DNA of 64,000 nt from Marinobacter manganoxydans MnI7-9 (GTDB taxonomy: Bacteria; Pseudomonadota; Gammaproteobacteria; Pseudomonadales; Oleiphilaceae), in NCBI RefSeq assembly GCF_000235625.1, contig NZ_AGTR01000080.1, positions 1 to 64,000 of the forward strand. Direction: 5' to 3'. Under the pieces are notes generated by a model that ran no database searches, had not been told where the DNA came from, and was given only the letters and a program-made list of their open reading frames with translations. Shown here piece by piece: positions 56,265 through 64,000 of this stretch (position 1 is its first letter; each line of letters begins with the position of its first letter). The translations under genes were made by a program, and so were the position numbers.

Positions 56265-57347
56265 ATGGCTAAGAAATATTTGAGCTTGATGCTGGCGGTT
56301 TCCGCTGTTTCCGCACAGGCCGGTACTGTTACGACTGACGGTGAGGACCTGGTGATCAATACCGAGAGTGGTATTGAGGTCAAAACGTCTGATGATTTGG
56401 CATCCTTTCAGCTTGGTGGCCGTATCCAGTGGGATTACGACGCAACGCAGTCGGATGACAACGGCGTTGATACCAAGGATTTTGATGTGCGGCGTGCACG
56501 CTTATACGTCAAGGGCCATTATGGCGACTGGGCCTACAAGACTCAGTTTAACGTCGCGGAAAGTGAGGGTGCCGACGGCGGTGACGTCGAAGACCTTTAC
56601 ATTCGGTACCTGGGGTTTGGCTCAGTTGCAAGCGTCACCATCGGTAAGCAGAAAGAGCCTTTCGGCCTGGAAGAACTGACAAGCTCGAAAGACATTTCCG
56701 CGCTAGAGCGCTCCGCCATGACCGAGCGTTATGCTCCCGGACGCAGTGGCGGTATTCAGCTGAGCGGAAAGGGAAGTAACTGGACCTACGGTATCGGTTA
56801 TTTTGAAGCGGATGGTGACGGCAGCAACGACTTCAATAATACGGCGATAACGGCACGGGGTACGTTTGCGCCGATTCAAACGAATGATGCCGTTGTTCAT
56901 CTTGGCGCGGGTTATACCACGCGTGAGGCCGATGTTCAGGCTGATGAAATCGATACCTACAATCTGGAACTGGCTGGCCGTATGGGGCCTTTCCACGCTC
57001 AGGCCGAATACTTCGATTCCGAGGAAGGGCAGTTGGATGTCGATGGCTACTACGTGCAGCTCGGCTGGGTCATTACCGGAGAGAGTCGCCCCTACAAAGC
57101 GGGCGTGTTTAAGCGGGTAAAGCCGTCATCGCCCAGAGGTGCCTGGGAAGTAATCGCCCGTTTTGAAGAGGGTGATGGAAAATACAGTGATGTGGGGCTG
57201 GCCACAACCGACGGCGAGCAAACGACGCTGGGTGTCAACTACTACGCCAATAAGAATGTCCGACTCGGCATGAGCTACATGGATGGCGAGCAAGCCAGCG
57301 GCGAAAGCGGAGATGAGGTCCGTGCGCGGTTCCAGTATGCGTTTTGA
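56265..57347 (+). CDS. OprO/OprP-type (phosphate-selective) outer-membrane porin
   Basis: 360 residues. Signal peptide ends at AVSAQA. The mature protein is a 16-strand-like barrel with FQLGGRIQWDYDATQ, RRARLYVKGHYGDWAYKTQFNVAE, VTIGKQKEPFGLEELTSSKDISALERS and the final Phe of RARFQYAF. The family exchanges phosphate or other anions, but substrate cannot be told here. It carries no phosphate box that I can see upstream. A short peptide-like ORF and terminator follow. Confidence 0.9.
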   Translation: MAKKYLSLMLAVSAVSAQAGTVTTDGEDLVINTESGIEVKTSDDLASFQLGGRIQWDYDATQSDDNGVDTKDFDVRRARLYVKGHYGDWAYKTQFNVAESEGADGGDVEDLYIRYLGFGSVASVTIGKQKEPFGLEELTSSKDISALERSAMTERYAPGRSGGIQLSGKGSNWTYGIGYFEADGDGSNDFNNTAITARGTFAPIQTNDAVVHLGAGYTTREADVQADEIDTYNLELAGRMGPFHAQAEYFDSEEGQLDVDGYYVQLGWVITGESRPYKAGVFKRVKPSSPRGAWEVIARFEEGDGKYSDVGLATTDGEQTTLGVNYYANKNVRLGMSYMDGEQASGESGDEVRARFQYAF

Positions 57348-57390
57348 TCATGCATGATCCCCGGTTCCGCTTATGTAAGGCTCAAGCCAA

Positions 57391-57471
57391 ATGGTAAAAT
57401 TGCTGTATAAACAGCAAGATGGTTATTGGGTTTGGGTTCTGTCCGCGTTGGCGCTGATACTGGCGAGATAA
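57391..57471 (+). CDS. Possible 26-residue membrane peptide downstream of the porin
   Basis: Starts MVKLLYKQQDGYW and continues with a hydrophobic run WVLSALALILA before a stop after Arg26: a basic/polar head and one membrane segment. TAAGG lies ten bases upstream, and an intrinsic terminator follows 18 bases after the stop, so it would end the porin transcript. Many small membrane peptides have this shape. It may equally be chance in an intergenic stretch. No family recognised. Confidence 0.4.
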   Translation: MVKLLYKQQDGYWVWVLSALALILAR

Positions 57472-57489
57472 AGAGTTAATCAGGTTTCA

Positions 57490-57515
57490 GGGGCAGATTT
57501 TTCTGCCCCTTTTTT
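57490..57515 (+). terminator. Intrinsic terminator after the porin
   Basis: GGGGCAGA pairs with TCTGCCCC around a short T-rich loop, then TTTTTT. Same GGGGCAGA arm as the metF terminator. Confidence 0.92.
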
Positions 57516-57811
57516 ATGGTGCGCCCGACATGGCGCGCAGCGCGTTGACCGGCGTTGTTCCGGCACAGCGCCGGGGCTGGCCGGATGACTTTGGGCGCAA
57601 AAAGGTCAAGGGCGACCAGGCTGGCACTAAAATCGAGCGCCACCCTGATCGAACGATGGATATCGCTCCATTTTGGGGCGCCGCGGATTTATGAATCGGA
57701 CTTCGCCACTGCTTTTTAGATTTAAAGTTATAATAAACAATAAGTTATAATGATTGGCACCTTGTTTGCTCTTGAGGAATGCGAAAAGCGCAACTTAAAA
57801 AGGTGTACATA
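57516..57811. other. Gene-free stretch before the Gcw_chp-type gene with doubled -10-like repeats
   Basis: About 300 bases with no supported gene. The hairpin CGGCG...CGCCG is near 57548-57572. Two direct repeats AAGTTATAAT (57725-57734 and 57742-57751) each end in a perfect -10 hexamer TATAAT, 17 bases apart, about 60-85 bases before the next gene. They probably form its promoter region. Confidence 0.5.
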
Positions 57812-58540
57812 ATGGATAAGCAAGTTCTCAGAAAATCCGGATTGCTCGGTGTTGGTCTGTTTGCAGTTCTTCAGGCAACTCCTTCAATGGTCAGCGCTGA
57901 CGTAAGCGCCAATGTAGGCGTCTCCAGCAATTACCTCTTCCGTGGCGTGACACAAACAGACAATTCAGCTGCTGTCCAGGGTGGGCTCGACTACGAGCAT
58001 GCGTCCGGCTTGTATGCCGGTGTATGGGGTTCCAATGTGGATTTTGGCGACGGGACCAGTTATGAGTTTGACCTCTATGCGGGTTACTCGGGCGCTATCA
58101 ACGATATCGGATATGACGTCGGGTATATATATTATGCTTACCCGGACGCTCCCGCCTCTATTGATTTCGGGGAGATATACGGGGAGCTGAGTTACGGGTA
58201 TTTATCCGCGGGGCTAGCCTATACAGTAAACAGTGACAACAGCACACCAGGGCTGTTCGTGGAAGGTGATGTCTTCTATTACCTGAGCGCCCACATGCCA
58301 TTGGAAAATGATTTCAGTGCAGGTGTTACATTAGGCTACTACGACTTTACCGACGACAAAAAACCGTCCGTGGGCGAGGCGAGCTATGGACACGCCGCCG
58401 TCAACGTGACCAAGGATGCGGGAACGCTCGGCTCCGTCAGTATCAATCTGGAATATTCGGATATCGACCCGGACAGCGCCCTTGGCTCCGTCAACTCGGA
58501 TGATCCGAAATTCTGGCTTGGCTGGAGTAAAAGCTTCTGA
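57812..58540 (+). CDS. TorF/Gcw_chp-family putative porin
   Basis: 242 residues from MDKQVLRKSGLLGVGLFAV at 57812. The frame opens 11 codons earlier. Signal peptide ends at SMVSA. The mature start DVSANVGVSSNYLFRGVTQTDNSAAVQGGLDYEHASGLYAGVWGSNVDFGD is the conserved Gcw_chp N-terminus, and the rest is strand-rich, ending in WLGWSKSF with terminal Phe. Members are outer-membrane beta-barrels of uncertain function. It stands alone, with a hairpin following. Confidence 0.88.
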   Translation: MDKQVLRKSGLLGVGLFAVLQATPSMVSADVSANVGVSSNYLFRGVTQTDNSAAVQGGLDYEHASGLYAGVWGSNVDFGDGTSYEFDLYAGYSGAINDIGYDVGYIYYAYPDAPASIDFGEIYGELSYGYLSAGLAYTVNSDNSTPGLFVEGDVFYYLSAHMPLENDFSAGVTLGYYDFTDDKKPSVGEASYGHAAVNVTKDAGTLGSVSINLEYSDIDPDSALGSVNSDDPKFWLGWSKSF

Positions 58541-58577
58541 TTACGGACGCTTTTCCAGTGATTTTGGTCAAGTGAAA

Positions 58578-58600
58578 GCAGGCCCGGTCAATGGGCCTGC
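58578..58600 (+). terminator. Hairpin after the Gcw_chp-type gene
   Basis: GCAGGCCC pairs exactly with GGGCCTGC, 38 bases past the stop. A T-run follows only at 58633, so it may be part of a looser termination region. Confidence 0.6.
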
Positions 58601-58722
58601 GTCCTGAAATCCTGCTACAGTAAATTATTGGGATTTTTTAATCCCCGTCCCATCAGCGTCCCCTTAGTCTTTCTTAAGGAATTCCGAGGCTCTGGAAGTT
58701 TGTCGGCATTGGCCAGTCGCCG

Positions 58723-58754
58723 CTGTTAACGGTAATATCCGCACAGGTTAACCG
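58723..58754. promoter_or_regulatory. BirA-like biotin operator upstream of bioA
   Basis: CTGTTAACG, 14 bases, GGTTAACCG. The halves match 6 of 9 positions each of the BirA consensus TTGTAAACC-N14/15-GGTTTACAA with the right spacing, and together share GTTAAC. Located 40 bases before bioA. Confidence 0.5.
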
Positions 58755-58793
58755 CCGACAATCCAGAACACGACCGTCTGATGGAGAATTCTC

Positions 58794-60146
58794 ATGCGCA
58801 ATGCTGACCTCGTCGCCCGTGGCCTCAAATCCGTGTGGCATCCCTGCACCCAGATGAAAGACCATGAAGGAACCCTGCCACTGGTCCCGATCAAGCGGGG
58901 CGAAGGTGTCTGGCTGGAAGACTTTGAGGGCAACCGGTTCATCGACGCCGTGAGCTCCTGGTGGGTCAACCTGTTCGGCCATGCCAATCCGAGAATCAAC
59001 GCCGCGATCCAGGAACAAATTGGCCAGCTTGAGCATGTCATCCTGGCCGGCTTTACCCATGAGCCCGTGGTCAACCTGTCCGAGCGCCTGATTGAGGCAA
59101 CTCCGGAAGGACTCAACAAATGCTTTTACGCCGACAACGGCTCGTCCGCGATCGAAGCCGCCCTCAAGATGAGCTTCCACTACTGGAAAAACCACGGTAA
59201 ACCGGGCAAGAAAAACTTCGTGAACCTGAGCAACAGCTACCATGGGGAAACTCTGGGCGCACTGGCCCTCGGCGATGTATCTCTGTACAAGGACACCTAC
59301 CAGCCTTTGTTGATGGAAGTCCTGACGGCGCCCTCCCCAGATGCGTTTAACAAAGAACCGGGTGAGACCGATGAGGATTACGCACTGCGCCAGTTTGAGG
59401 CCATGGAAACACTGCTGGCCGAAAAGCACGACGAAATCTGCGCCGTGGTGGTGGAACCTTTAATCCAGTGTGCCGGCGGCATGCGCATGCACCACCCGAT
59501 TTACCACACCAGGCTGAGAGAAGCCTGCGACCGCTATGGCGTGCACCTGATTGCCGATGAGATTGCAGTGGGCTTTGGCCGAACCGGCACCCTGTTCGCC
59601 TGCGAGCAGTCGGGCATCACCCCGGATTTCATGTGTCTGTCCAAGGGGCTGACCGCTGGCTACCTGCCGCTGTCCGTAGTGCTGACCACCGATGATGTCT
59701 ACAACGCATTTTACGACGACTATGAAACCCTCAAGGCCTTCCTGCACAGCCACAGCTACACTGGCAACCCAATTGGCTGCGCTGTGGCACTGGCCACCCT
59801 GGACATCTTCCGGGACGACAACGTTATCGAGAGCAATCGCAGGCTCTCCACCTGCATGGCCGAATCTGTTGCCCACCTGGCGGACCACCCCAACGTGGGA
59901 GATATCCGCCAGCACGGCATGACCCTCGCCGTAGAGATGGTGAAAGACAAGGCATCGAAAACCCCGTTCCCCTGGCAGGAACGGCGGGGAATCCGGGTGT
60001 ATCAGCATTCATTGACCCGCCAGGCCTTGCTTCGCCCCCTGGGTAATGTGGTTTACTTCATGCCGCCTTACGTGATCACCGAAGAACAGATCCGCCATCT
60101 GGGCCAGGTTGCGACGGAAGGCATTGAGATCGCAGTTCGCGACTGA
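58794..60146 (+). CDS. bioA: Adenosylmethionine-8-amino-7-oxononanoate aminotransferase
   Basis: 450 residues. SVWHPCTQMKDHEGTLPLVPIKRGEGVWL and YADNGSSAIEAALKMSFHYW at the N-terminal half, the PLP lysine in FMCLSKGLTAGYLPLSVVL, and SHSYTGNPIGCAVALATLDIF identify BioA. It uses SAM as amino donor in biotin synthesis. It is separate from the other bio genes and has a BirA-like operator. Adjacent to rsmE, 29 bases apart. Confidence 0.97.
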   Translation: MRNADLVARGLKSVWHPCTQMKDHEGTLPLVPIKRGEGVWLEDFEGNRFIDAVSSWWVNLFGHANPRINAAIQEQIGQLEHVILAGFTHEPVVNLSERLIEATPEGLNKCFYADNGSSAIEAALKMSFHYWKNHGKPGKKNFVNLSNSYHGETLGALALGDVSLYKDTYQPLLMEVLTAPSPDAFNKEPGETDEDYALRQFEAMETLLAEKHDEICAVVVEPLIQCAGGMRMHHPIYHTRLREACDRYGVHLIADEIAVGFGRTGTLFACEQSGITPDFMCLSKGLTAGYLPLSVVLTTDDVYNAFYDDYETLKAFLHSHSYTGNPIGCAVALATLDIFRDDNVIESNRRLSTCMAESVAHLADHPNVGDIRQHGMTLAVEMVKDKASKTPFPWQERRGIRVYQHSLTRQALLRPLGNVVYFMPPYVITEEQIRHLGQVATEGIEIAVRD

Positions 60147-60175
60147 CAGCCGCCCGGAATCTGAGAGACCAGCTC

Positions 60176-60909
60176 ATGCGCATACCCCGCATCTACACCG
60201 ATTCCGCCCTCACCGAGGGCGGCACCGCAGCACTTGATGACAACGCCGCACAACATGTGGGCCGGGTATTGCGCATGCAGCCGGGACAGGAGCTGCTGCT
60301 TTTCAACGGTGATGGCAACGACTACCCCGCCACCATTTCCAGTGCCAGCAAGAAGAACGTGGAAGTCCAGGTTGGTACCCCGGAAGCCAACACCACCGAA
60401 TCCCCACTGGAAATCGTTCTCGGCCAGACTCTCTCCAAGGGTGACCGCATGGACTACGCAGTGCAGAAAGCGGTGGAAATGGGCGTTACCCGCATCGTGC
60501 CGCTGAGCACAGAACGGTGCGACGTAAAACTCAAGGGCGACCGGGAAGACAAGCGCCTGCGCCACTGGCAATCCGTCGCCATCAGCGCCGCCGAGCAATG
60601 CGGTCGCGCCCGGGTGCCCGAGATCCTGCCGGTGATGACCGTTTCCCAGTGGCTGGAACACAGCCGGGACTGCGAAGTGCGTCTTGTCCTTCACCACCGT
60701 ACCGAGCATGCACTCAAATCCATTATCCCCCCGAACGCGTCGCCCTGATGATCGGCCCCGAGGGCGGCCTTTCCCCCGAGGAAATCGCCCAGGCGGAAAA
60801 AGAAGGTTTCCTGCCGGTGGCCCTGGGCCCTCGGGTACTGAGAACCGAAACCGCACCGGTTGCAGCCATGGCGCTTTGTCAATGGCTATGGGGCGATATC
60901 GGCAGCTGA
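60176..60909 (+). pseudogene. rsmE: 16S rRNA (uracil(1498)-N3)-methyltransferase RsmE, frameshifted
   Basis: The first reading (60176-60748) gives 190 residues with RIYTDSALTEGG, VLGQTLSKGDRMDYAVQKAVEMGV and AISAAEQCGRARVPEIL, then ends ...SIIPPNASP. The missing C-terminal part, with IGPEGGLSPEEIAQAEKEGFLPVALGPRVLRTETA, is open in the -1 frame to 60909. The switch falls in a run of six C at about 60727-60732; adding one C restores ...SIIPPERVALMIGPEGG. So one base is missing in the run. This is either a real inactivating deletion, which is surprising in a conserved gene, or a sequencing error. Confidence 0.9.
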
Positions 60910-61057
60910 CCAACCCCGACCGTGCCGCCGTCTCGATCTGGCGCCCACGTCATCGACATAGAGGGGTCGGCGACATAATCCCTGTCAGCCTGCAGCAAAG
61001 CCGGGCATCACTCAACAGCCAGGGCGGCGCCGATCACGATCACGAATGCTGCCAGGT
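60910..61057. other. Stretch between rsmE and the YHS gene with a leftover membrane-like reading on the minus strand
   Basis: No start-to-stop gene is supported. On the minus strand near 61020-61075 a reading in a different frame from the YHS gene gives WVKAWVNLAAFVIVIGAALA, a plausible membrane segment, then stops. It may be the original C-terminal anchor of the YHS protein after a frameshift. Confidence 0.3.
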
Positions 61058-61258
61058 TCACCCACGCCTTGACCCATGCTGCCGGTGCGCCCGAACATAC
61101 CGTTCGGGGTCCGCGTCGAACTGTTCGCGGCAAGCCGTCGCACAGAAGTAATAGTGTTTACCCTGGTATTCGGACTCCGCAGGGGCTGTCTTGTAGCTGA
61201 CCTGCATGCCACAGACCGGATCCTCGAAAGATTTTTGCTCTTCTCGTCCGCGTTTCAT
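61058..61258 (-). CDS. YHS-domain protein
   Basis: 66 residues from MKRGREEQKSFEDPVCGMQV. Core motif DPVCGMQVSYKTAPAESEYQGKHYYFCATACREQFDADPERYV: a DPVCGM start plus paired Cys in FCATAC, the YHS domain often found with copper or heavy-metal transporters and in PHA or hydrocarbon operons. Probably binds a metal. GAGAGGG precedes the ATG. The last residues (HRQHGSRRG) look unlike the rest and a frameshift near the end is possible. Confidence 0.85.
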   Translation of the reverse strand: MKRGREEQKSFEDPVCGMQVSYKTAPAESEYQGKHYYFCATACREQFDADPERYVRAHRQHGSRRG

Positions 61259-61371
61259 TGTTGCCCTCTCTCTTTTACAGTTCACAATAATGCAGATTTT
61301 GCTGCGCCTTTCCACTAACAGACCACCGCATCGGTGAGCTTATCGAGCTGCGCGTGCGGGTTGATTCGTGA

Positions 61372-62559
61372 TTACGCCAGGCGTTCCAACGCCAGCGCTA
61401 CCCCCTGGCCGCCACCGATGCACAGGGTAACCACGCCACGGCGCACGCCATCCCGGGCCATGGCGTGTAACAGCCGGGTGGTCAGCACTGCGCCGGTGGC
61501 TCCGATTGGATGGCCGTGCGCAATCGCGCCGCCTTCCACGTTAACGATATCCTCGGCCAGACCGAGCTCCCGGGTCAGGGCAAGGACGATGGCGGCAAAG
61601 GCTTCGTTGATCTCGATGCGCTCGATATCACCCATGCTCCAGCCGGCACGTGCCAGTGCCTGTTGCACCGCCGGTACCGGGCCCAGGCCGAAATAGCCGG
61701 GCTCCACCGCGCCGATGCCGTAACTCACCAGCCGCGCCATGGGCTCAAGGCCACGGCGTTCCGCCCAGGCGCGATCAGCGACGATCATTGCTGCCGCACC
61801 CGTGTTCAGCCCAGGGGCGTTACCGGCGGTAATGGTGCCGTCCTTGCGGAAGGCCGGCCTGAGTTTGCCGAGGCCCTCGGCGGTGGCGTCGGGGCGATTG
61901 TGCTCATCGCGCCCGAAGGCCGCCGTGCTCTTGTGGGATGTGACTTCGACCGGCACGATCTCTGCGTCGAAGCGTCCTGCCGCCTGAGCCTCGCTGAAGC
62001 GTTGCTGGCTGCGCGCAGCCCAACGGTCCTGGTCCTCGCGGCTGATGTCAAAGCGGCTGACCAGGTCTTCGGTGTGCCACCCGGAGTGCTGATCAGAGAA
62101 GGCATCATTGAGCCCGTCGCGCAGCATGCTGTCGTAAATCTCGCCATTGCCCATGCGGTGGCCCCAGCGCCCGTGCAGATCCAGATAGGGCGCAAGATCC
62201 ATGTTCTCCATTCCGCCGGCGATAGCACAGTCACGATGCCCGAGCATCACCTCCTGCGCGGCGTTAATCACCGCCTGGGCGCCGGAGCCGCAGACCCGGT
62301 TGACCGTCATGGCCGGCACCGACACCGGCAATCCGGCGTGGATCGCAGCCTGGCGCGCCGGATTCATCCTGGCGCCGGCCTGAACCACCTGACCCAGCAC
62401 CACACTCTGCACATCGTCGGGGGTCAGGCCCGAGCGGCGCAGGCTCTCGGCGATGGCAGTAGCACCGAGGTCGGGTGCCGGTATGGCCTTGAGTGTGCCA
62501 CCGTAGGTACCGATGGCTGTGCGTACCGGGGCGCAGAGAACGACGTTGGATTCTTTCAT
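61372..62559 (-). CDS. Acetyl-CoA C-acyltransferase (thiolase)
   Basis: 395 residues. Active-site Cys in NRVCGSGAQAVINA (about residue 89), HGHPIGATGA and the second Cys in TLCIGGGQG. The set and length fit a biosynthetic thiolase (PhaA/BktB/AtoB), which condenses two acetyl-CoA to acetoacetyl-CoA. Its four-base overlap with the upstream DUF3141 gene (a protein family linked to polyhydroxyalkanoate hydrolase-like folds) suggests a role in PHA or acyl-CoA metabolism. Not separable from a degradative thiolase by eye. Confidence 0.9.
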   Translation of the reverse strand: MKESNVVLCAPVRTAIGTYGGTLKAIPAPDLGATAIAESLRRSGLTPDDVQSVVLGQVVQAGARMNPARQAAIHAGLPVSVPAMTVNRVCGSGAQAVINAAQEVMLGHRDCAIAGGMENMDLAPYLDLHGRWGHRMGNGEIYDSMLRDGLNDAFSDQHSGWHTEDLVSRFDISREDQDRWAARSQQRFSEAQAAGRFDAEIVPVEVTSHKSTAAFGRDEHNRPDATAEGLGKLRPAFRKDGTITAGNAPGLNTGAAAMIVADRAWAERRGLEPMARLVSYGIGAVEPGYFGLGPVPAVQQALARAGWSMGDIERIEINEAFAAIVLALTRELGLAEDIVNVEGGAIAHGHPIGATGAVLTTRLLHAMARDGVRRGVVTLCIGGGQGVALALERLA

Positions 62560-64000
62560 GATTGATCACCTCGCGTATCTGTTTTGTCCTTGCCGGGCCA
62601 TAACCCGCCATAGAGCCTTTTAAACGCCATCTCGAAGACACTGTCGCGGGCCGTGCCCGCAAGCGTCAGTGCCGAGGCGATGGAGTCGCTCATTGACGTC
62701 TCCCATTGCCGATAGGGGTTACTGCTATTGACCGGCGTTGGCCTGGTCTCCATCCTCTCGGCCAGCCACTTGACCCCGCCCATCCAGGGCGCGAAGCGCT
62801 CCGAGAACATCAGGCGGCTGGTTCTTGCCGGATGCAGTTGGCGCAGCATCTCGGCCGACCAGGGGGTGGTGACCCGCCGTACCCAGGGCCCGGCAAAGGT
62901 CTCGTAGAGGGCCACATTGCGCCTGGAGAGGGCTTTTACGCGCTCGAACTCCGGTGCCTGGTCCGGGTACTCCAGATCTTCCACCTGACGTTCCTCGAAA
63001 CGCACCTGGAACTGGGGCTTGTGACAGTCCGGGTCGCCGGTGGGATTGTCTATCTTCATCTCGTAGAGCCCGGGGGCAAGGTCATTGAGATCGCCGACGC
63101 TCTCGAGGATCGCCCGGTGCTCCAGCCGTGCGACCTTGGCGGAAACGAAGATTCCCAGATGGCCAACGTGTGGGTTGATCAGGTAGACGATGCGCTGGCC
63201 AGCGGCCTTGAGTGCCTTGGTGTCCGGGTACACCGCGGGGATCCAGTTGAGCGCCTGGTGCGGTGGGGTGATGTTGTCTCCACTGGAGGCGAAGATCACC
63301 AGCGGGTTGCGGATGCGCTTGAGGTCAACGGTGCAACCGGGATGGACTTCAAACTCGCCACGCTCCAGCTTGTTACCGATGAAGAGATTCTCGACGATAG
63401 CAACAATCTCTTCCTTGCTCAGGCTATAGAAGCCGGTCCACCAACGCTCGAAGTCCAGAAATCGCTCGCGCTGACCGTCGATGTCGGCAAACAACTGGTA
63501 GTCCTTCTGCCACAAGGTATTTGCCGGCTTGAGGGATTCGAAGTTGGCCGCCAGATGGGCGCCATCAAAGCGCCCGCCCCCCAGGTCCGCCAGCAGGTGC
63601 GTCACCCAGGCGCCGCCCAGCAGCCCGCCGGCGAGGCGCATGGGATTAACGCCGGATTCGCCGGACCAGTAGGACAGCGGTGAGCCGTTAAGCACCGCCG
63701 GCCCGACCAGGCCCTCACAATCAGCCGAGAGCAGTGCGATGGCCCATCCCGCCTGGCAGTTGCCGTAGAGCACCGGCGGCATGCCGGGATGGCGCTCGGC
63801 CAGCGTCTCGACGAAGCGCCGCAGTACGTTTAACACGTCCTCCAGCGTCTGCCCGGGCATGGGCTCGGGGAAGAAGATCGCGAAATAGACCGGGTGCCCC
63901 TCGTGGAGTGCCATGCCTACTTCGGAATCTTGCTTGAAACCGCCGATGCCGGGGCCATGACCGGCGCGCGGATCGACGATCATCACCGGCGGTTTGGTCT
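62556..64000 (-). CDS. DUF3141 domain protein, alpha/beta-hydrolase related to PHA synthase (N-terminus beyond window)
   Basis: The frame is open to the right edge (upstream codons continue TKPPV before VMIVDPRAGHGPGIGGFK), so the N-terminus is missing. A lid-and-hydrolase pattern is seen: MPPVLYGNCQAGWAIALLSADCEG with nucleophile-type Cys in the GNCQAG elbow (PHA synthases have GxCxG), later PLVIFASSGDNITPPHQAL with the acid and NPHVGHLGIFVS with the His. The C-terminal part is family-specific. Function unproved. It is probably cotranscribed with the thiolase. Confidence 0.85.
   Translation of the reverse strand, partial: TKPPVMIVDPRAGHGPGIGGFKQDSEVGMALHEGHPVYFAIFFPEPMPGQTLEDVLNVLRRFVETLAERHPGMPPVLYGNCQAGWAIALLSADCEGLVGPAVLNGSPLSYWSGESGVNPMRLAGGLLGGAWVTHLLADLGGGRFDGAHLAANFESLKPANTLWQKDYQLFADIDGQRERFLDFERWWTGFYSLSKEEIVAIVENLFIGNKLERGEFEVHPGCTVDLKRIRNPLVIFASSGDNITPPHQALNWIPAVYPDTKALKAAGQRIVYLINPHVGHLGIFVSAKVARLEHRAILESVGDLNDLAPGLYEMKIDNPTGDPDCHKPQFQVRFEERQVEDLEYPDQAPEFERVKALSRRNVALYETFAGPWVRRVTTPWSAEMLRQLHPARTSRLMFSERFAPWMGGVKWLAERMETRPTPVNSSNPYRQWETSMSDSIASALTLAGTARDSVFEMAFKRLYGGLWPGKDKTDTRGDQS

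Noticed and set aside
57401-57418. LexA-like dyad TTGCTGT-ATAA-ACAGCAA
   Set aside because: The LexA box needs CTGT-N8-ACAG, and here the gap is four bases; the sequence also falls within the candidate peptide gene.

Overview
The window looks like chromosomal DNA of a marine, hydrocarbon-using gammaproteobacterium, most likely Marinobacter or a close relative. This is inferred from an AlkB-type alkane hydroxylase with a divergent GntR regulator, a metK/SahR/tkt-epd-pgk-fba order like that of Pseudomonas, LutABC lactate genes, CbpA/CbpM, and many DUF families common in that group. Gene density is high, most operons overlap by a few bases, and nearly all the sequence is GC-rich. The exception is about the first 5 kb, which is clearly AT-rich and looks transferred.

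Layout. (1) 1-5450: an AT-rich accessory island with the N-terminal end of a REP-associated (Y1) transposase, then a tightly overlapping minus-strand operon: metallo-beta-lactamase-fold protein, trypsin-like protease, small middle component and a Rad50/SMC-like ABC ATPase. The set resembles the ABC-three-component (ABC-3C) conflict systems. The ATPase is split into two ORFs at a TTTTTTC heptamer, where a -1 frameshift would fuse them. (2) 5450-16643: one long minus-strand nitrogen operon, urtABCDE-ureDABCEFG, ending in a small membrane ORF. (3) 16644-19547: a divergent control region with sigma54-type promoters facing both ways and GTATACAAG sites, then allophanate hydrolase and a GntR regulator. 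(4) 19690-19900: a CsrB/RsmZ-type small RNA with 13 GGA motifs. (5) 20009-24244: ComEA-like protein, lutABC-type lactate oxidation genes and an EamA transporter. (6) 24251-27138: glyoxalase I, a cluster of hairpins, alkB and its GntR regulator.

(7) 27236-37314: envelope and stress genes: a flippase-like membrane protein, a fused degenerate phosphoesterase/glycosyltransferase, a TudS-like protein, a DUF481 outer-membrane protein, TrhO, a DsbA-like protein, nitronate monooxygenase and a chemotaxis receptor. (8) 37442-41427: two paralogous DUF5666 lipoprotein genes flanking a DUF6502 gene. Three copies of the palindrome TGGGA-N6-TCCCA lie in front of these genes, which suggests a small self-contained regulon. 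(9) 41633-48644: a DUF6435 protein, cbpM-cbpA and the central-carbon cluster fba, pgk, epd, tkt. (10) 48818-53566: the SAM cycle: SahR, metK, ahcY, metF, with two matching SahR-type operators. (11) 53817-58540: a polar amino-acid ABC transporter and two outer-membrane proteins with a possible 26-residue peptide between them. (12) 58723-64000: bioA behind a BirA-like operator, a frameshifted rsmE, a YHS protein, a thiolase and a truncated DUF3141 protein.

How the genes work together: urea is imported by UrtABCDE and hydrolysed by urease, with allophanate hydrolase alongside, probably under nitrogen control through sigma54. The SahR-metK-ahcY-metF group forms a self-regulated methyl cycle. The Csr-type RNA probably adjusts CsrA activity globally. 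Everything here was read by eye; no database search was run.
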